Source: Flavobacterium defluvii
GTDB lineage: Bacteria > Bacteroidota > Bacteroidia > Flavobacteriales > Flavobacteriaceae
Length of the DNA stretch: 64,000 nucleotides
Assembly (NCBI RefSeq): GCF_900129555.1
Contig: NZ_FQWC01000003.1
Span: 310,001-374,000 of the forward strand
Direction of reading: 5' to 3'
The notes beneath the pieces are model-generated. The model did no database searches. It was not told the origin of the DNA and saw only the letters and a program-made list of their open reading frames with translations. The translations under genes and the position numbers were made by a program. This document shows, piece by piece, positions 18,076 to 28,700 of this stretch. Numbering within the stretch: the stretch's first letter is position 1; every line of letters starts with the position of its first letter.

Positions 18076-21000
18076 TTATTTGAATATAACTTTTCTCGTT
18101 ATTTCGGCTTTGTTTTCAAGAGTAACTTTTACTAATAAAACTTGTTCGGCAGCTTGCAGGCTTGAAATAGTCAATTCTAAAGCTTCAACTTTCTTTTTGT
18201 TATATAGAAGTCTTCCGTTAATATCAAAAACAGAAACTTCTTTGATGTTTTCTTTTGAAGAAAGTACGTTTATTACTTTATTCTTCTGAGAGACCAAAAG
18301 ACCGTCTTTTACATTTTCGAAATCTCCTGTTCCTAATGTTTTATTAGTATATTTTAATTGGAAACGATCTGTAAATGTTCCAATTTCTGTTGTGAATTTG
18401 TAATCACCGGCTTTTAAATCATAAATGGTATTAGTCACTTTGTCTTCAAGGTAAACCTTTTGATTGTCAAATAAACCATCTGTATGATCTATAGAAATTA
18501 TAAATTCTCCAGCAACTGCAGTTCTGTATCCAAGCGGAATTATTTCAGCATCATCAAAAGGAACGGCACGTCCCTGAACGGTTAATTTTTTAGCTTCACT
18601 GATGCTGTAAAAATCTACATAGGTATTCCCGTTAAGAGTTGCCGCATCATAATTTTGATCAAAACTGTTTGTTGCTCCTTCAATATAACCAATTAAAGCT
18701 TGTTTGAATGCCCCTTCGGCATTTGCAAAGTTTAACCAGAGACGATTTTTTTCGATGTCTTTTGCCTGTGCAGTTTTAAAGAACTGGCTGTTGTTTCCGG
18801 CAACCCTCATACTGTTTGTGAAGACAATATTGCTGGCTGTACTTGCTTTAAAGAAGAATCCCTGTCCTGCGGCAATTTTACCTAGCATTACTGCAGCACC
18901 GCTTGCTGTTCCTGTACTTCCTGTTAAAGTATATACGGCATAATCTGCTGCTGTATAATTGTATCTGGCATCTCCAACTACGCTTCCGTTTGGAGGTGAA
19001 TTGTGTGTCCAGAAATATAATGCACCAACCCCGGTATTATTGATAAGGATATCTGCATCGATTGCTGATGGATATGGATTCCCAATTAAATTCCATTTTG
19101 TGGCAACTGGGGTAAAAGAGATATCTCCGTTGTTTGGAACTCCGGTAAAAGTTGCTGAATAAACCGCAGTAGTGTTGATATTAAAACCTTGCGGTGCCCT
19201 TACAATATATCCTTTTCCAGGTGCCATAGGTAAAGTTCCGTTGTAGTTTATTACCCATCCTGTGTTGGAATCATAGCTGTAATATTTATCAGCCAATGTT
19301 GTTGGAGATAAATCATAAAGTGTAAACGCAGGTGTAGAAGTTACAGGTGTTGACCAGTAGGTAAAATCGTAGCGGCGAACTGGCTGTGTATCTCTTTTGT
19401 AAACAATGTTTCCGCTGTTTACAGCATTTGTAGTCTGCACTAAACTCGCATTATTTTCAAAAGTTAAAGTACTTCCTGTATTAACCGTTACTGTACTTGT
19501 AATGGTTAAAGTGTTTGTACTTTGTACGGTAAGTAAACTGTTATTGTTTAGGTTAAGAGTATAACCTTGAGCAACAGTATTTGTTCCTGTTATTTGAGGT
19601 TTGTTTGTTATAGCTGTTAAATCTGGAATTGTAACACAATCTGAAGCAGTTGGTACACCACTTGGTGTCCAGTTTCCTGCTGTATTCCAGCTTGTACTTA
19701 CACTACCGTTCCATGTTTTTCCTGCATAAGCATTTATAGTTACAACAGTAATTGGAGATTCGCATCCTGAACTGTTTTTAGTTGTAACATTATATGGTCC
19801 AGCTGCTAATCCTGTAAATACACCAGTTGTATTGGTAAAAGTGGTTCCGTCAACACTATATGTAATTCCAGCAGCTGGAGCAGGGCTTGAAATGGTTATA
19901 GTTCCTGTAGGTGCAGCACATGTCGGTTGAGTTGTTACAGATGCCGTTGGTGCCGCTGGTGTAGGATTTACTGTTAATAAAGCCGAATTTGATGTACTAG
20001 AACAAGTCCCTGTCGTAACAATACAACGTACATAATATCCAGAATAGGACAATGCAATGTTCGAAACACTCAATGAAGCAGTTGTATGTCCCGTTGCTCC
20101 TGGAGCCCCATTAGTATTTGTCCAAGTCGAATTATTAGGAGAATATTGCCATTGATAAGTTGGGCTTCCGGCAGATGTAGCTACAGTAAATGTATGAGTT
20201 TTGCCTTCGCAAACTGTAATCGTTTGTGGATGAGTTGTGATAACTGGTAGAGCGTTTACCGCTAACGTTACATTAGTTGTAAATGACTGACTGCAGTTAG
20301 GTGTATTGCTTGTAGTTGTAATTCCGATTATTTGTAGAGTCTGACCATTGTTTGCTGCAGTTAATGCAGGAGTGGTAAAACTTGCAGCTCCGCCTGCAGA
20401 TGCAATAACACCAGTTACAGGAGTCTGTGCTACACCATTGATTGTATAAGAAACAGTAGAAGTACTGCTTGCTAATAATCCGGTTAAATTAATAGTAGCT
20501 GAAGATCCCGCACATACTGCAGCAGCTTGACTAGCTCCAGTTAAAGTTGGAGTTGGATTTACTGCTAACGTTACATTAGTTGTAAATGACTGACTGCAAT
20601 TTGGGGTGCTGCTTGTTGTTGTAATTCCAGTTATCTGCAGCGTCTGACCATTATTTGCAGCAGTTAACGCAGGCGTATTAAAACTTGCAGCTCCCGATGC
20701 ATTTGCCGTAACTCCAGTAATTGGAGTCTGTGCTACACCATTGATTGTATAAGAAACAGTAGAAGTGCTGCTTGCTATTAATCCGGTTAAATTTATTGTT
20801 GCAGAAGATCCCACGCATACATTCGCAGCTTGACTTGCTCCTGATAAAGTTGGAGTTGGATTTACAGCTAAAGTTACATTAGTTGTAAATGACTGACTGC
20901 AGTTAGGAGTACTACTGGTAGTAGTAATTCCGGTTATTTGTAGAATCTGTCCATTATTTGCAGCTGTTAATACTGGTGTATTGAAACTTCCTGCTCCCGA

Positions 21001-24000
21001 TGCATTTGCTGTAACACCCGTAATTGGAGTTTGAGCGGTACCGTTAATTGTATATGAAATAGTAGAAGTACTGCTGGCTCGTAGTCCAGTTAAATTTATT
21101 GTTGCAGAAGATCCCACACATACATTCGCAGCTTGACTTGCACCCGATAAAGTTGGTGAAGGATTTACTGCTAAAGTTACATTAGTTGTAAATGACTGAC
21201 TGCAGTTAGGAGTATTGCTTGTATTTGTAATTCCGGTTATTTGTAAAGTCTGACCATTATTTGCAGCTGTTAATATAGCTGAAGTAAAACTTGCAGCTCC
21301 GCCTGCAGATGCAGTAACACCTGTAATTGGAGTCTGTGCTACACCATTGATTGTATAAGAAACAGTAGAAGTACTGCTTGCTAATAATCCGGTTAAATTA
21401 ATAGTAGCTGAAGATCCCGCACATACTGCAGCAGCTTGACTAGCTCCAGTTAAAGTAGGAGTTGGATTTACAGTTACAGTTACAGCATTTGATGTTACAC
21501 TTGTAGAACAAGCATCACTAATCACAACTGTATAACTTCCTGCATTTGCAGCTGTAGGGTTTGTTAACGTAAGTGTGTTTGTACCTTGTCCAGAGATTAC
21601 GCCTCCATTAGTGACAGCAGTTCCACCTAATCTCCATGAATAAGTTAAGCCAGAACCAGTTGCTGCAACAGAAATCGTGCGGACACCCGATCCAGAACAA
21701 ACTGCTGTTGGAGTCGTTGGTTGTGTTGTAATTACTGCTGTGCTCATGTCTACTAGAACAGATGTCGTTGTTGTCGTAGTACCACAAGTAACTTGTACAC
21801 GATAATATGTTTTTGCAGTTTGAGTAGTAGCAAATGTTGAATTTGAATTAACAACATCTTGGTATCTTATCAATAAATTATCAATAATATGGTTATCATT
21901 TGAACCTCCAGTTCTTGCTGCAAACTTAAATTTCCAAGCTGATTTATTAGTTGAAAGATATGCGGCTGGAAGTGATAAATCTGAAACAACTATTGAACCA
22001 TTGACTCTTAAGGTTAATTTTCCTTTAGAATCTACACTTAAAACTACTGGAGTATTTCCTGTTGTTGGTCTTAAAGCGGGTACATCGATTGCAGAATTAA
22101 AAAGCACATTTCCTGCATATAATACTCTAACACGGCTTCCTGTTGCTACACCTTCGTTATCATAAGTATCAAATTGCACAATAATACCAGATCCTTGTCC
22201 GCTTTCTCCTCCTGCAGCATCGCTTGTAATGTCTCCTGCATAACTTAAACTAAAACCATCAGCTCCTGTACCTCCAGATGCTTGATAATCAAAATTTACA
22301 GTAAAGGCGTCCATATTTGTACCAGGAGTATTTTGAATTACAAATGCTCCGTTCAAACTATTAGTTGCCGGTGTTAAAAGCAATTGGTTTCCTGTTACAG
22401 AAGCACTTCCATAAACGTTTGTATTTGCTGGTAATGAATTAAAAGCTTCAAGGCCAAAGAAATTTATTGGAGCAGCAGTAGCATTTGACCAGGCTGCATT
22501 ATCAGGCGAAGTCTGCCATACATAAGTAGCTCCATCTGATAATGTGCTGCTTGGCAGTGAAATTGTGAAAGGTACATTTGGACATACAGTAGACGCAGAA
22601 CTTACTGGGGCTCCTGCAGTACCTGTACAACCTGATTGTACGGTTACTCTATAATCTTCCATTTGTCCGCTGCTGCTGCTTATGGCACAAGGGGTATTGT
22701 TATATCCTGACAAACGACCAATAACTCTCATTTTAATATTACCAGTAGCAACACTTGGCACTGTAATATAAACTGATGCAGCTCCTGTTGTTCCTGTTGA
22801 GTTTCTAATAGTTCCTATTTGATAATATTCACCAGCGTCATCAAAATCACCATCATTATTCCAGTCAAAAAATGCAGAATAATAAACATTTTGATCTCCT
22901 CCTGTATTTCCTCTCACTGTTAAAGAATAACCTTTTCCCTGAGTAATTGTAGTTGGAGTATCTGCTGTAAAATCTTCGTATGCAGTCGTTCCTGTACTTG
23001 TTTTTGATAATGTATTTAAACTTACATTAGTAATTTGTAACACTGTAGAGAAATTTGCACAAGTACTTGAAGATACGTTTATCTGTCCAGTTGTTGCAGC
23101 AAAATAAGTATCACTTTTATTGGTTGCTGCAGAACTTGAACTACCCCAAGAGCCCGGAAGGGATTGAGTAGATCCTAAAAATAATGTGTTCGCAGTATGA
23201 GTTTGTGTTCCTAGATTAGCAATTATACCTGAGTTTATTGTTAAAGTGTTTGAGATTGTAGTAGCCCCTGTTGAAGCAAATGTTTTTGTACCGCTTCCTG
23301 TAAGAGTAAGTGCGTAAAAATTTGGAACGTTAAAGGATTGATTTACTCCATTTAATGTCACTGTACTTGTTCCTGGAGTGAATGTGCCGCTACTTGTGAA
23401 ATTTCCGCCGATTGTTAAATTATAATTATTACTGCTTGTACTTAATATTACTCCACTTACAATATTTACATCAGAGGTAATGGTTGTTGCGGCTGCTAAT
23501 GTTTTTGTGTTAGAGCCTGAAAGTGTTAAATTTGAATATGTTGTAGCTTTTATTGTTTGTGCAGTTCCATTATAGTTTACTGTATTTCCTGTAACTGTAG
23601 CAGTAAGAGTTGTTATCGGATTTGTTGCCGCTGTAATGTTAAGCTGACTGGCGGCAGTAGCATTGTTAAAAGTTGAGATTGTTCCTGAACTCGCTAAATT
23701 AACAGTTCCATTATTCGTAATTCCGGCTATTGTACCCGAACCATTTAAGTTTAATGTTCCTGTATTTGTATTTACAAAATTTGCTGTTACTGTATTAATT
23801 GCTGATCCTGTATTTACGTTTGTCGTACCGGAATTTGTTATTGTATTTATTGTAGTAGTAGCAGTAGTATTTAAATTCAAGGTTGCTCCTGAATTGTTAG
23901 TTAAAGAACTAGATCCGGCAAGGGTATCAGTTATTGTGAGATTACCATTATTTGATACAGCAATATTTGCAGTTAGTTTTGGGATACTTAATGTGCCGTT

Positions 24001-24576
24001 TAAAGTTTGTGCATTTGTGTCAAAAGTCTGAACTCCTGTCCCAGTCGTAAATGTTCCGTTATTGGTAATACCACCTCTGTAAGTAACCCCGACACTACTA
24101 GAATTATTCCAGGTTCCTCCAGAATTAACTGTTACCAATCCTATAAAGGTCTTGGATCCAGTGTTATTGCTTAGGTTTAATGTTCCAGAAATTGTAGTTG
24201 TTCCCGTAATTGATATGTTATTATTATTAACAGTCAAAATTCCACCAGTAGCAATTTGTAAACTTCCAGTTAAACTCCACGCAGCAGTTGTTGACATAGT
24301 ATATCCATTTTGGATAATAAAAATATCTCCAGCTGTTGTAAAATTTGCAGGGTTACTTCCGGTGCTATTCATATTTGTCCACCAGTTTGTTAGAGTACTT
24401 GGTGAACCACTACCGCTTGCAGGGCTATAATAAGTCGTAGCATTCGCAGTCGAAAAAACAAAAAACATCCCCAAACAAACTAATTTTAAGCTAAGAGTGA
24501 AAGACTTTTTTTCTTTAGAAGAATTAGGGGATAATAAAAATAAAGAACGGGTAAACAAAAGTAGTTTTCGAATCAT
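18076..24576 (-). CDS. giant T9SS-exported multidomain surface protein (solenoid, GEVED, lectin, Ig)
   Basis: This encodes 2166 residues. A signal-like N-terminus (MIRKLLLFTRSLF ... FSTANA) precedes, in order: a Thr/Asn/Gly-rich beta-solenoid-like region (about 50-500), a GEVED-type domain (505-650; FFDWNNDGDFDDAGEY and QMEDYRV), an L-type-lectin-like domain (700-905; DGFSLSYAGD, VQFDTYDNEG), an Ig-like domain, four near-identical 101-residue repeats (1035-1439), a SprB-like repeat (about 1520-1600), and the ~440-residue C-terminal module shared by all five giants. The last ~90 residues are a T9SS-type sorting domain (VSVFDINGRLLYNKKK ... TRKVIFK). A cell-surface adhesin or glycan-binding role is likely, but the ligand is unknown. 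It is the only one of the five on this strand. Confidence 0.88.
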   Translation of the reverse strand: MIRKLLLFTRSLFLLSPNSSKEKKSFTLSLKLVCLGMFFVFSTANATTYYSPASGSGSPSTLTNWWTNMNSTGSNPANFTTAGDIFIIQNGYTMSTTAAWSLTGSLQIATGGILTVNNNNISITGTTTISGTLNLSNNTGSKTFIGLVTVNSGGTWNNSSSVGVTYRGGITNNGTFTTGTGVQTFDTNAQTLNGTLSIPKLTANIAVSNNGNLTITDTLAGSSSLTNNSGATLNLNTTATTTINTITNSGTTNVNTGSAINTVTANFVNTNTGTLNLNGSGTIAGITNNGTVNLASSGTISTFNNATAASQLNITAATNPITTLTATVTGNTVNYNGTAQTIKATTYSNLTLSGSNTKTLAAATTITSDVNIVSGVILSTSSNNYNLTIGGNFTSSGTFTPGTSTVTLNGVNQSFNVPNFYALTLTGSGTKTFASTGATTISNTLTINSGIIANLGTQTHTANTLFLGSTQSLPGSWGSSSSAATNKSDTYFAATTGQINVSSSTCANFSTVLQITNVSLNTLSKTSTGTTAYEDFTADTPTTITQGKGYSLTVRGNTGGDQNVYYSAFFDWNNDGDFDDAGEYYQIGTIRNSTGTTGAASVYITVPSVATGNIKMRVIGRLSGYNNTPCAISSSSGQMEDYRVTVQSGCTGTAGAPVSSASTVCPNVPFTISLPSSTLSDGATYVWQTSPDNAAWSNATAAPINFFGLEAFNSLPANTNVYGSASVTGNQLLLTPATNSLNGAFVIQNTPGTNMDAFTVNFDYQASGGTGADGFSLSYAGDITSDAAGGESGQGSGIIVQFDTYDNEGVATGSRVRVLYAGNVLFNSAIDVPALRPTTGNTPVVLSVDSKGKLTLRVNGSIVVSDLSLPAAYLSTNKSAWKFKFAARTGGSNDNHIIDNLLIRYQDVVNSNSTFATTQTAKTYYRVQVTCGTTTTTTSVLVDMSTAVITTQPTTPTAVCSGSGVRTISVAATGSGLTYSWRLGGTAVTNGGVISGQGTNTLTLTNPTAANAGSYTVVISDACSTSVTSNAVTVTVNPTPTLTGASQAAAVCAGSSATINLTGLLASSTSTVSYTINGVAQTPITGVTASAGGAASFTSAILTAANNGQTLQITGITNTSNTPNCSQSFTTNVTLAVNPSPTLSGASQAANVCVGSSATINLTGLRASSTSTISYTINGTAQTPITGVTANASGAGSFNTPVLTAANNGQILQITGITTTSSTPNCSQSFTTNVTLAVNPTPTLSGASQAANVCVGSSATINLTGLIASSTSTVSYTINGVAQTPITGVTANASGAASFNTPALTAANNGQTLQITGITTTSSTPNCSQSFTTNVTLAVNPTPTLTGASQAAAVCAGSSATINLTGLLASSTSTVSYTINGVAQTPVTGVIASAGGAASFTTPALTAANNGQTLQIIGITTTSNTPNCSQSFTTNVTLAVNALPVITTHPQTITVCEGKTHTFTVATSAGSPTYQWQYSPNNSTWTNTNGAPGATGHTTASLSVSNIALSYSGYYVRCIVTTGTCSSTSNSALLTVNPTPAAPTASVTTQPTCAAPTGTITISSPAPAAGITYSVDGTTFTNTTGVFTGLAAGPYNVTTKNSSGCESPITVVTINAYAGKTWNGSVSTSWNTAGNWTPSGVPTASDCVTIPDLTAITNKPQITGTNTVAQGYTLNLNNNSLLTVQSTNTLTITSTVTVNTGSTLTFENNASLVQTTNAVNSGNIVYKRDTQPVRRYDFTYWSTPVTSTPAFTLYDLSPTTLADKYYSYDSNTGWVINYNGTLPMAPGKGYIVRAPQGFNINTTAVYSATFTGVPNNGDISFTPVATKWNLIGNPYPSAIDADILINNTGVGALYFWTHNSPPNGSVVGDARYNYTAADYAVYTLTGSTGTASGAAVMLGKIAAGQGFFFKASTASNIVFTNSMRVAGNNSQFFKTAQAKDIEKNRLWLNFANAEGAFKQALIGYIEGATNSFDQNYDAATLNGNTYVDFYSISEAKKLTVQGRAVPFDDAEIIPLGYRTAVAGEFIISIDHTDGLFDNQKVYLEDKVTNTIYDLKAGDYKFTTEIGTFTDRFQLKYTNKTLGTGDFENVKDGLLVSQKNKVINVLSSKENIKEVSVFDINGRLLYNKKKVEALELTISSLQAAEQVLLVKVTLENKAEITRKVIFK
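18959..19164. repeat. inverted near-identical segment, left copy
   Basis: Its reverse complement matches 32440-32645 with six differences in 206 bases. It encodes the PNNGDISFTPVATKWNLIG to GALYFWTHNSPP part of the shared C-terminal module. Further, patchier identity continues on the leftward-coding side toward 19.4 kb. Confidence 0.85.
20261..21472 (-). repeat. four tandem 303-bp coding repeats
   Basis: GCTAACGTTACATTAGTTG or a close variant recurs at 20261, 20564, 20867 and 21170, exactly 303 bases apart. Each unit encodes a 101-residue domain beginning near NPTPTLTGASQAA and containing VCAGSSATINLTGL. Units differ by scattered substitutions only. Confidence 0.9.
24539..24563. repeat. 25-bp inverted repeat at giant-gene 5' ends, left copy
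   Basis: It is identical to the reverse complement of 30479-30503 over 25 bases. It encodes the LLLFTRSL part of both signal regions. Confidence 0.85.
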
Positions 24577-24855
24577 AGTAGGCGCGGTATTAAATTGTTT
24601 TTGGCTTTAATTCAAATAAAAAATTCCAAATTCCGTTATGAACGAAAGACTAAATTTTGAACTTAAATTCTTATTAATAACTGTTTAATAAACAGGGCAG
24701 TTTAACAAACAGATTTTACTCACAAAATTATTATAAATCCTGATATACACAAGTGATTTTTAAAAGTCTTTTGTGAAATAAGGAATAAACAAGTAATAAA
24801 TTAACATTTAAATGATTATTTTTACCATTAATAGTTAAAAAGAAAGAAAAAACTC

Positions 24856-25335
24856 ATGAATTCGTTTTGTACTCCAAAAGAAGCTTTACAGAAATTAGAA
24901 CGTTATTGTGCCTATCAGGAACGCTGTCATGACGAAGTAGTTTCTAAACTTTACAGCTTAAAAATGACTTCTGATGAAATAGATTCTATTGTCGTTCAAT
25001 TAATTGAAAATAATTTTTTGAATGAAACTCGTTTTGCCTGCAGCTTTGCGAGAGGTAAACACAGAATCAAACATTGGGGCAAAATTAGAATCACAAATGA
25101 ACTTAAACTCAGAAATATTTCTTCAACAAATATCAATCTCGCTTTAAAGGAAATTTCTCCAGAAGAATATTTTGAAACTTTTGAAAATCTTTCACAAAAA
25201 TGCTGGGATTCGATATTAGAAATAGATACGTTAAAAAAGAGAAAAAGGTTTTGCGATTATCTTCTTCGAAGAGGTTATGAAAGTAATTTAGTTTATGAAA
25301 AAGTAAAAGAATTAGAGCAAGATTCCAGCTCATAA
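24856..25335 (+). CDS. recX: regulatory protein RecX
   Basis: This encodes 159 residues rich in charged helices with the repeated three-helix layout of RecX, a modulator of RecA filaments. Recognisable stretches are ALQKLERYCAYQERCHDEV, VVQLIENNFLNETRFACSFARGKHRIKHWGKIRI and LLRRGYESNLVYEKV. recA is not adjacent. The gene sits between two divergent giant surface-protein genes, an unusual place for a recombination regulator, but a functional link is not shown. Confidence 0.85.
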   Translation: MNSFCTPKEALQKLERYCAYQERCHDEVVSKLYSLKMTSDEIDSIVVQLIENNFLNETRFACSFARGKHRIKHWGKIRITNELKLRNISSTNINLALKEISPEEYFETFENLSQKCWDSILEIDTLKKRKRFCDYLLRRGYESNLVYEKVKELEQDSSS

Positions 25336-25733
25336 ATTGTATTTAAAATCTTATTTTTTAATCGTTTCAAAATTTCTGAAAAGTATTAAAAACTACTTTA
25401 AATTTCTTACGGAATAAAAAATAACCATCAGTCGTAAAATATTGCTTTTCTGAGGATTTTTTACAAAACAAGACGTTTTTTCGATTATTTCCCCAAAAAC
25501 ACAATCTAAAATCAGATCATATTACGGATTTTTCTTATTTTTAACAAGCTTGTTTTATAAGAAATTCCATAAATTCCTTATTTTTACTATGCATTTCATC
25601 GAGTATTTTATCGTTTTATCGAGAATATGCCCATTCTAAAAACCTTCTCAAAATCAAACACGTAGATGTATCTATATTTGCGCGGGTGTAATGTTATTAT
25701 GCCAGCATAACAATCTGATAGAAAACATTTAAC
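25336..25733. other. intergenic region upstream of the second giant gene
   Basis: These 398 AT-rich bases contain a candidate -7 element TATATTTG at 25673-25680 and a small palindrome TTATGC / GCATAA at 25697-25710, between that element and the ATG at 25734. No -33 element, small gene or RNA motif was recognised. Confidence 0.5.
25673..25680 (+). promoter_or_regulatory. candidate -7 element (TATATTTG)
   Basis: It matches TAnnTTTG and would give a ~48-base leader containing the TTATGC / GCATAA palindrome. No TTTG is present 19 bases upstream. Confidence 0.35.
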
Positions 25734-28700
25734 ATGATGAGAACTCTACTTTTATTTTTGTTTTTACCCTTTTTTGGAATTGCACAAAATGTTGATTTAG
25801 CTTCCTGGGCTTTAACATCAGATGGCAATATTACAACCAAACAAAGTTATGTTCAATCCGGCACTTTTACATCAGACCAAAACCCTATCTCCTACGGAAG
25901 TACAGGAGCATTAGTTACGGGATGGAATAATTCTGGGTTTGTACACTATCGCTATATTGAAGTTTCGATTGCACCTACTACAAACAATGTGATCTGGATA
26001 TCAAATTTAGTTTTCCAGCAGGCAAGTATTCCAAACGGCGGAACACCGGGCCCCTCTACTTACATTGCAAAATATTATATTTCTCAAAACGGAAGTGTTC
26101 CTTCTACGGATCAATTTTTCAATACGGCGACGAATTTAGTTGCCGAAGAATCTATTTCAGGAAACCCTTCGAAGAGCATTAAAATCAATGAATCTTTAAA
26201 TTCTAATCAAAGATTAATTGTTCGTCTTTACACAAAAGGGAATGATTATAATAATATAAAATGGCAGATTTTACCTAACACATTAAAGTTTACAGGTAAA
26301 TTAATGGGGCCTTTGGCGGGAACTTATATCGTAGGAAGTGTTGCTGCTTCTGATTTCAATACACTTACCTCTGCTGTAAATACACTTAACAATGTTGGTG
26401 TTTCTGCGGCTGTAACATTTTTACTTGATAATACAGCATACAACGTTTCTTCTGGAGAGATTTTTCCTCTTGTTATTACTCCGTATACGGCAAATACAAC
26501 TTATAAAGTAACTTTTAAGCCAAATACGAATAGGAATGTAGTTATCGAATCTAGTAATACTGCGAAAAATACAGAAGCTGTTTTTAAGCTAAACGGAGTT
26601 GATAATGTTGTTTTTGATGGAAGTAATACCACAAACGGAACGACAAAAAACTTGACTATTTACAATAACAACCAATCTAATAATGACAGGGCAGTTATTT
26701 GGATTGCGAGCCAGAATACTACAAATGGTGCAAATGGCAACGAAATTAGAAATGTAATTTTACAACAATACGCAAGAGGTACTTATGATTTCTCAATTGG
26801 TGTTTTTGGTGGAGGAACAAGCAGTGCTTCAAGTGCGGCAGAAACAGCAAACTCATCAAATATTATAAGTAACAATACTTTTACCGGAGTAGGACAAGCA
26901 GTATATTTAAATGGACTTGCAAGTTCGCTGTCAACTGGCTGGAAGATTCAAAGCAATACAATTGGCGGTACTACAAATACAAACAAACCGCATGTTGGTA
27001 TCAGATTAAATAATGCTAAAGATTACGAAGTTTCACAAAATACAATTACCGGAGTTTACAAAGCAGATTCTGGCCAAAATACTACTACTCACCATGCAGG
27101 TATTTCAGTTTATGGAGCCAGTAATGGAAATATCTTTAGCAATAAAGTTAGTGATGTGTATGACGTAACAGGAAACGGTATGACTTACTGTGCAGGAATT
27201 TATGTTGATAGTGGTAATAATATTATTTACAACAATTTCATCAATAATGTTCGTAGTAGTAATACTAATGATAATAATTCTAATTTTAGTTACAAAGGCC
27301 ACGGTATCTATATAAACAGCGGAGCTTCTAACAAAGTTTATTTCAATACTGTTTCGATGGATGCATCTGGAGCAGGTGGAAGATCTTCTTGTTTGTTTGT
27401 AAACGGAGGCTCAGCATTAGATGTTCGAAATAATATATTTTACAATAGCCAGACATCTGGAACACAATATGCAATTTTTACAAGAGTTGCAGCTTCAGTA
27501 TTTGGTACTTTAAGTTATAATGATCATTACGTAGCAAAATATGCATCATTCTTTAATTCAAGAATTCAGGATAATGCAGATTCTACAACATTGGCAGCTT
27601 GGCAGACTGCAACTGGTAAGGAACAAAATTCTATTGTAGTTGAGCCAAAATTTATTTCAACTACAGATTTTCACTTAGTTCAAAATACAACAAACTCCGG
27701 AATACATGCAAAAGGTACTCCAATAACTGGTTTTACTACAGATATTGACAGTGAAACAAGAAGCACAACAGCACCAGATATGGGAGCAGATGAAATTATT
27801 ATTTGTCAGCAGGGAGATCAAACAACTTTTGGTGTAGATTCATGGATTGGTTATGTTTACAAATGGAATACAACTACTCCAAATCCTGCATTGGCAGCTT
27901 CACCGGCATCTTCAACAAATGTTTATATTGGTAATGTAACGGAGTCAATAAATTTTGATCGAAATGTTGGAGCAGGAGCCGTTAGTGGAGCTACAACAAA
28001 CATATGCGGAACTCCTCCGACTGATAACTTTTTTGTTCGCTACAAAATGAGAACAACAACTGCGGCTGGAACTTATAATATTTCTATTGGTGGAGATGAT
28101 GGTGCAAGATTGTATATTGACGGAACTTTAGTCTTAACAAGATGGAATGATCATAGTTATATTTTAGACGCAACTTTATATACATTAACAGCGGGTTCTC
28201 ATGATTTTGTTTTAGAATACTATGAAAATGCCGGTTCAGCGCGTACTACCTTCTCATTTGGTTTAATAAAAGGAGATAATGTCAATCTTCCATATGGAGA
28301 TAATGTTTGGAATGTTTATGGTTTTACAAAAAACAATTTCGACTTAACTCAAACCGCTTATGCAGGAACTTATGTTGATTCGAATTTAAATATTAATACA
28401 ACAACTGCATGGGCAGCAGACAAATCACCTTCGGCCGTAACCACATGGCAAGGTGCACCAATGCCTGTTGATTATTTTACAACAACTCATAAACGTCAGG
28501 GATTTCCTTGTGGGAATTATCAAATTCAGGTTGTAAACTGCGATGACGATATGAGAATTTATGTAAATGAAGTTCTTGAGTACACTGCGGGTCAAAATAT
28601 TGGAGCGCCAGTTTTAGTAAAATCAGGACAGATTTACACATTAAATAAAAATTCAAAAATAGAAGTTCGATTAAGAGAAGATGCCGGAGATGCAAAAATG

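Noticed and set aside
18959..19162. Open frame antisense to the inverted giant gene, with an identical translated copy at 32442-32645
   Set aside because: Both frames are antisense to the shared C-terminal module. Their identity comes from the duplicated coding DNA, not from a real gene.
20261..21472. Regularly spaced repeats considered as a CRISPR array
   Set aside because: The units are 303 bases long, nearly identical throughout and in frame with a protein. There are no short repeats with unique spacers.
23663..24031. Long plus-strand open frame opposite the giant gene (V/F-rich)
   Set aside because: It is the complement of the Thr/Asn-rich repeat region, which naturally gives V/F-rich antisense frames. 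No start context or signal was seen.
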